Source: a virus
Virus record (IMG/VR): IMGVR_UViG_3300044681_000091
Span: 1-35,983 of that record
DNA: 35,983 nt
Strand: one strand, 5' to 3'
A program made the position numbers and the translations under genes. Of the stretch, positions 34,892 through 35,983 are shown one piece after another. Every line of letters starts with the position of its first letter. Position 1 is the first letter of the stretch. The notes beneath the pieces were generated by a model. The model had not been told where the DNA came from. It ran no database searches and saw only the letters and a list, made by a program, of their open reading frames with translations.

Positions 34892-35983
34892 TTATCCTTC
34901 TAATGCTTCGATTCTTGCTTTTAGACCATCAATGATTTCTTGTTGCTCTTGGATAGCTTTAATCAGCATAGGAACGAATACAGAGTATTTAACAGACTTG
35001 GTAACTGTGCCTAAGTCAAATCTCTCAGTAGTCATCTCTGGCTCATCAGTCACGATAGTTTCGTAAACCGCTTCTGAGATTACATTTCCTTCTTCATCTA
35101 ATTCAGCAGGAGTAACTTCTACTTGCTCAGTCTTGTAAACGATGTTTCCTTCTTCATCTCTTACTTCTACTTGTCTTTCTTCAAAGTCTGGAGACTCATC
35201 AATCATTGAAGGGAATACTTCCTCTAATTCTTGAGCAACTACACCAAGTTGTTTTTTATCACTTCCAATCAAGTTGTAATTACGAATCTTAACTTGCATT
35301 AAATCATCTAACTTTGGAGAAGCATCGACTACATTCTCTTTTAGTTTAGCATCAGAAAAAGCACCATACGAGTTATTTAAATTCTGAACATTGCCATTTG
35401 AAAAGATAGTTAATTTAGCTTCCGTTACATCTCTAAAGTATGCAAAGTAATTAGATGTGTTATTAGGAGATGCACCATCAAAATAGGCAAACAATCCATA
35501 AGGGTCGGTTCCTGAATGGTAAAAGTTTGTAATTGTATTACCATTTGTAGTATTCTTCATTTCGTGATTTGAACTTGCACTACCATACGAACCAGTATTA
35601 CTCACCTTTAAGTAACCCCCACTCGTGATACGCATTTTTTCAGAAATACTTCCTCCACCATAAGTCTTAAATACAAGGTCTGTAGCACTTGGGTTTGTAG
35701 TAGAACTACTTGATTGTATCAACTCAATAGAGCCTTTAACGCCTGCTGCTGATGCATCTGTAGAGTAGAAATCAATAACGCCGAGTTTAGAATCAAGAGC
35801 CCAATCAGAGCCATTGTGAACATTTTTTAGCCTTAGAGTTACTCCATTAACAATATCATCTGCCGCAAGGTCAAGGTTTGCAGTAACAGTTGTAGTTCCA
35901 ACCCCTAAATTAGCACTTGAATCAAGACGCATTCTTTCTGTTCCTCCTGCGCTAAAAGACATAAGGTCAAGACTATGCCGATA
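34892..35983 (-). CDS. Tail fibre with C-terminal S74 chaperone domain, 5' end cut
   Basis: About 363 codons are visible; the reading frame is open through the right edge, so the internal ATG at 35962 is not the true start. The repetitive beta-rich part (SFSAGGTERMRLDSSANLGV, VFKTYGGGSISEKMRITSGG) resembles phage fibre and adhesin trimers. Around residues 200-260 (numbered from 35962) comes the Peptidase_S74 intramolecular chaperone: AFSDAKLKENVVDASPKLDD (Ser203 and Lys residues of the self-cleavage site) and KKQLGVVAQELEEVFPSMID. A long acidic insertion and a terminal coiled coil (IQEQQEIIDGLKARIEAL) end the chain. The domain trimerises the fibre and then cuts itself off. Confidence 0.9.
   Translation of the reverse strand, partial: YRHSLDLMSFSAGGTERMRLDSSANLGVGTTTVTANLDLAADDIVNGVTLRLKNVHNGSDWALDSKLGVIDFYSTDASAAGVKGSIELIQSSSSTTNPSATDLVFKTYGGGSISEKMRITSGGYLKVSNTGSYGSASSNHEMKNTTNGNTITNFYHSGTDPYGLFAYFDGASPNNTSNYFAYFRDVTEAKLTIFSNGNVQNLNNSYGAFSDAKLKENVVDASPKLDDLMQVKIRNYNLIGSDKKQLGVVAQELEEVFPSMIDESPDFEERQVEVRDEEGNIVYKTEQVEVTPAELDEEGNVISEAVYETIVTDEPEMTTERFDLGTVTKSVKYSVFVPMLIKAIQEQQEIIDGLKARIEALEG

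Noticed and set aside
35962-35983. Window is a complete circular genome joined at its ends
   Set aside because: Joining the ends puts the cut tail-tube paralogue and the fibre in different frames, and neither end shows a terminal repeat or packaging site.

Overview
The window is a block of a tailed double-stranded DNA phage (siphovirus-like) genome that most likely infects a member of the Bacteroidota, probably a Flavobacteriia-type host. The DNA is AT-rich. Every protein-coding gene I can support lies on the minus strand, so transcription runs from high to low coordinates. Genes are tightly packed, often with 2-nt gaps or ATGA overlaps, and clear Shine-Dalgarno sites are rare. Several intergenic regions carry the Bacteroidota promoter pattern TTG-N17-23-TAnnTTTG. 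Both ends of the window cut through genes, so this is a fragment, or a circular genome opened inside a gene. No integrase, tRNA gene or CRISPR array was seen.

Layout in the direction of transcription (right to left). (1) 36.0-32.7 kb: the C-terminal part of a tail fibre with an S74 intramolecular chaperone, a small coiled-coil protein, three membrane proteins (holin candidates), a GH24 lysozyme and a lipoprotein that looks like a unimolecular spanin. (2) 32.76-32.44 kb: a gene-free stretch with a consensus promoter on the PLUS strand followed by a strongly foldable sequence, the best candidate for an undescribed RNA. (3) 32.4-24.6 kb: early or replication genes, including an M15-like protein with altered metal ligands, many small ORFs, an ERF annealing protein, SSB, a RecA-like ATPase, a DNA methyltransferase, a NinG-type endonuclease, a sigma-like factor, a PD-(D/E)XK-like protein and a DUF3310 protein. 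(4) 24.5-20.5 kb: a RecE-like exonuclease, a protein with a DnaA domain IV, small-terminase candidates and the large terminase. (5) 20.1-16.1 kb: two cassettes of small accessory genes. (6) 16.1-15.4 kb: a 777-bp gene-free, hairpin-rich regulatory block. (7) 15.36-0 kb: the virion operon, with a frameshifted tail assembly chaperone, tail completion and neck proteins, tail-tip proteins, tape measure, XkdF-type protease, scaffold, major capsid, tail tube, portal, head-tail connector and a second tail-tube paralogue.

How the parts work together: RecE-like exonuclease, ERF, SSB and NinG form a recombination module. The DnaA-like protein and the RecA-like ATPase probably recruit or drive replication. 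The sigma-like factor may switch on a later gene class. Strong hairpin terminators follow the capsid and tail-tube genes. The unaccounted-for structure is mostly non-coding: a plus-strand RNA candidate at 32.5-32.76 kb, a duplicated 3'-end cassette (17-bp direct repeats plus terminator) at 17.9 and 20.4 kb, a 21-bp dyad repeated at three transcription-unit boundaries, and the hairpin block at 15.5-16.1 kb. The order of virion genes (tail genes first, portal near the end) is also unusual.
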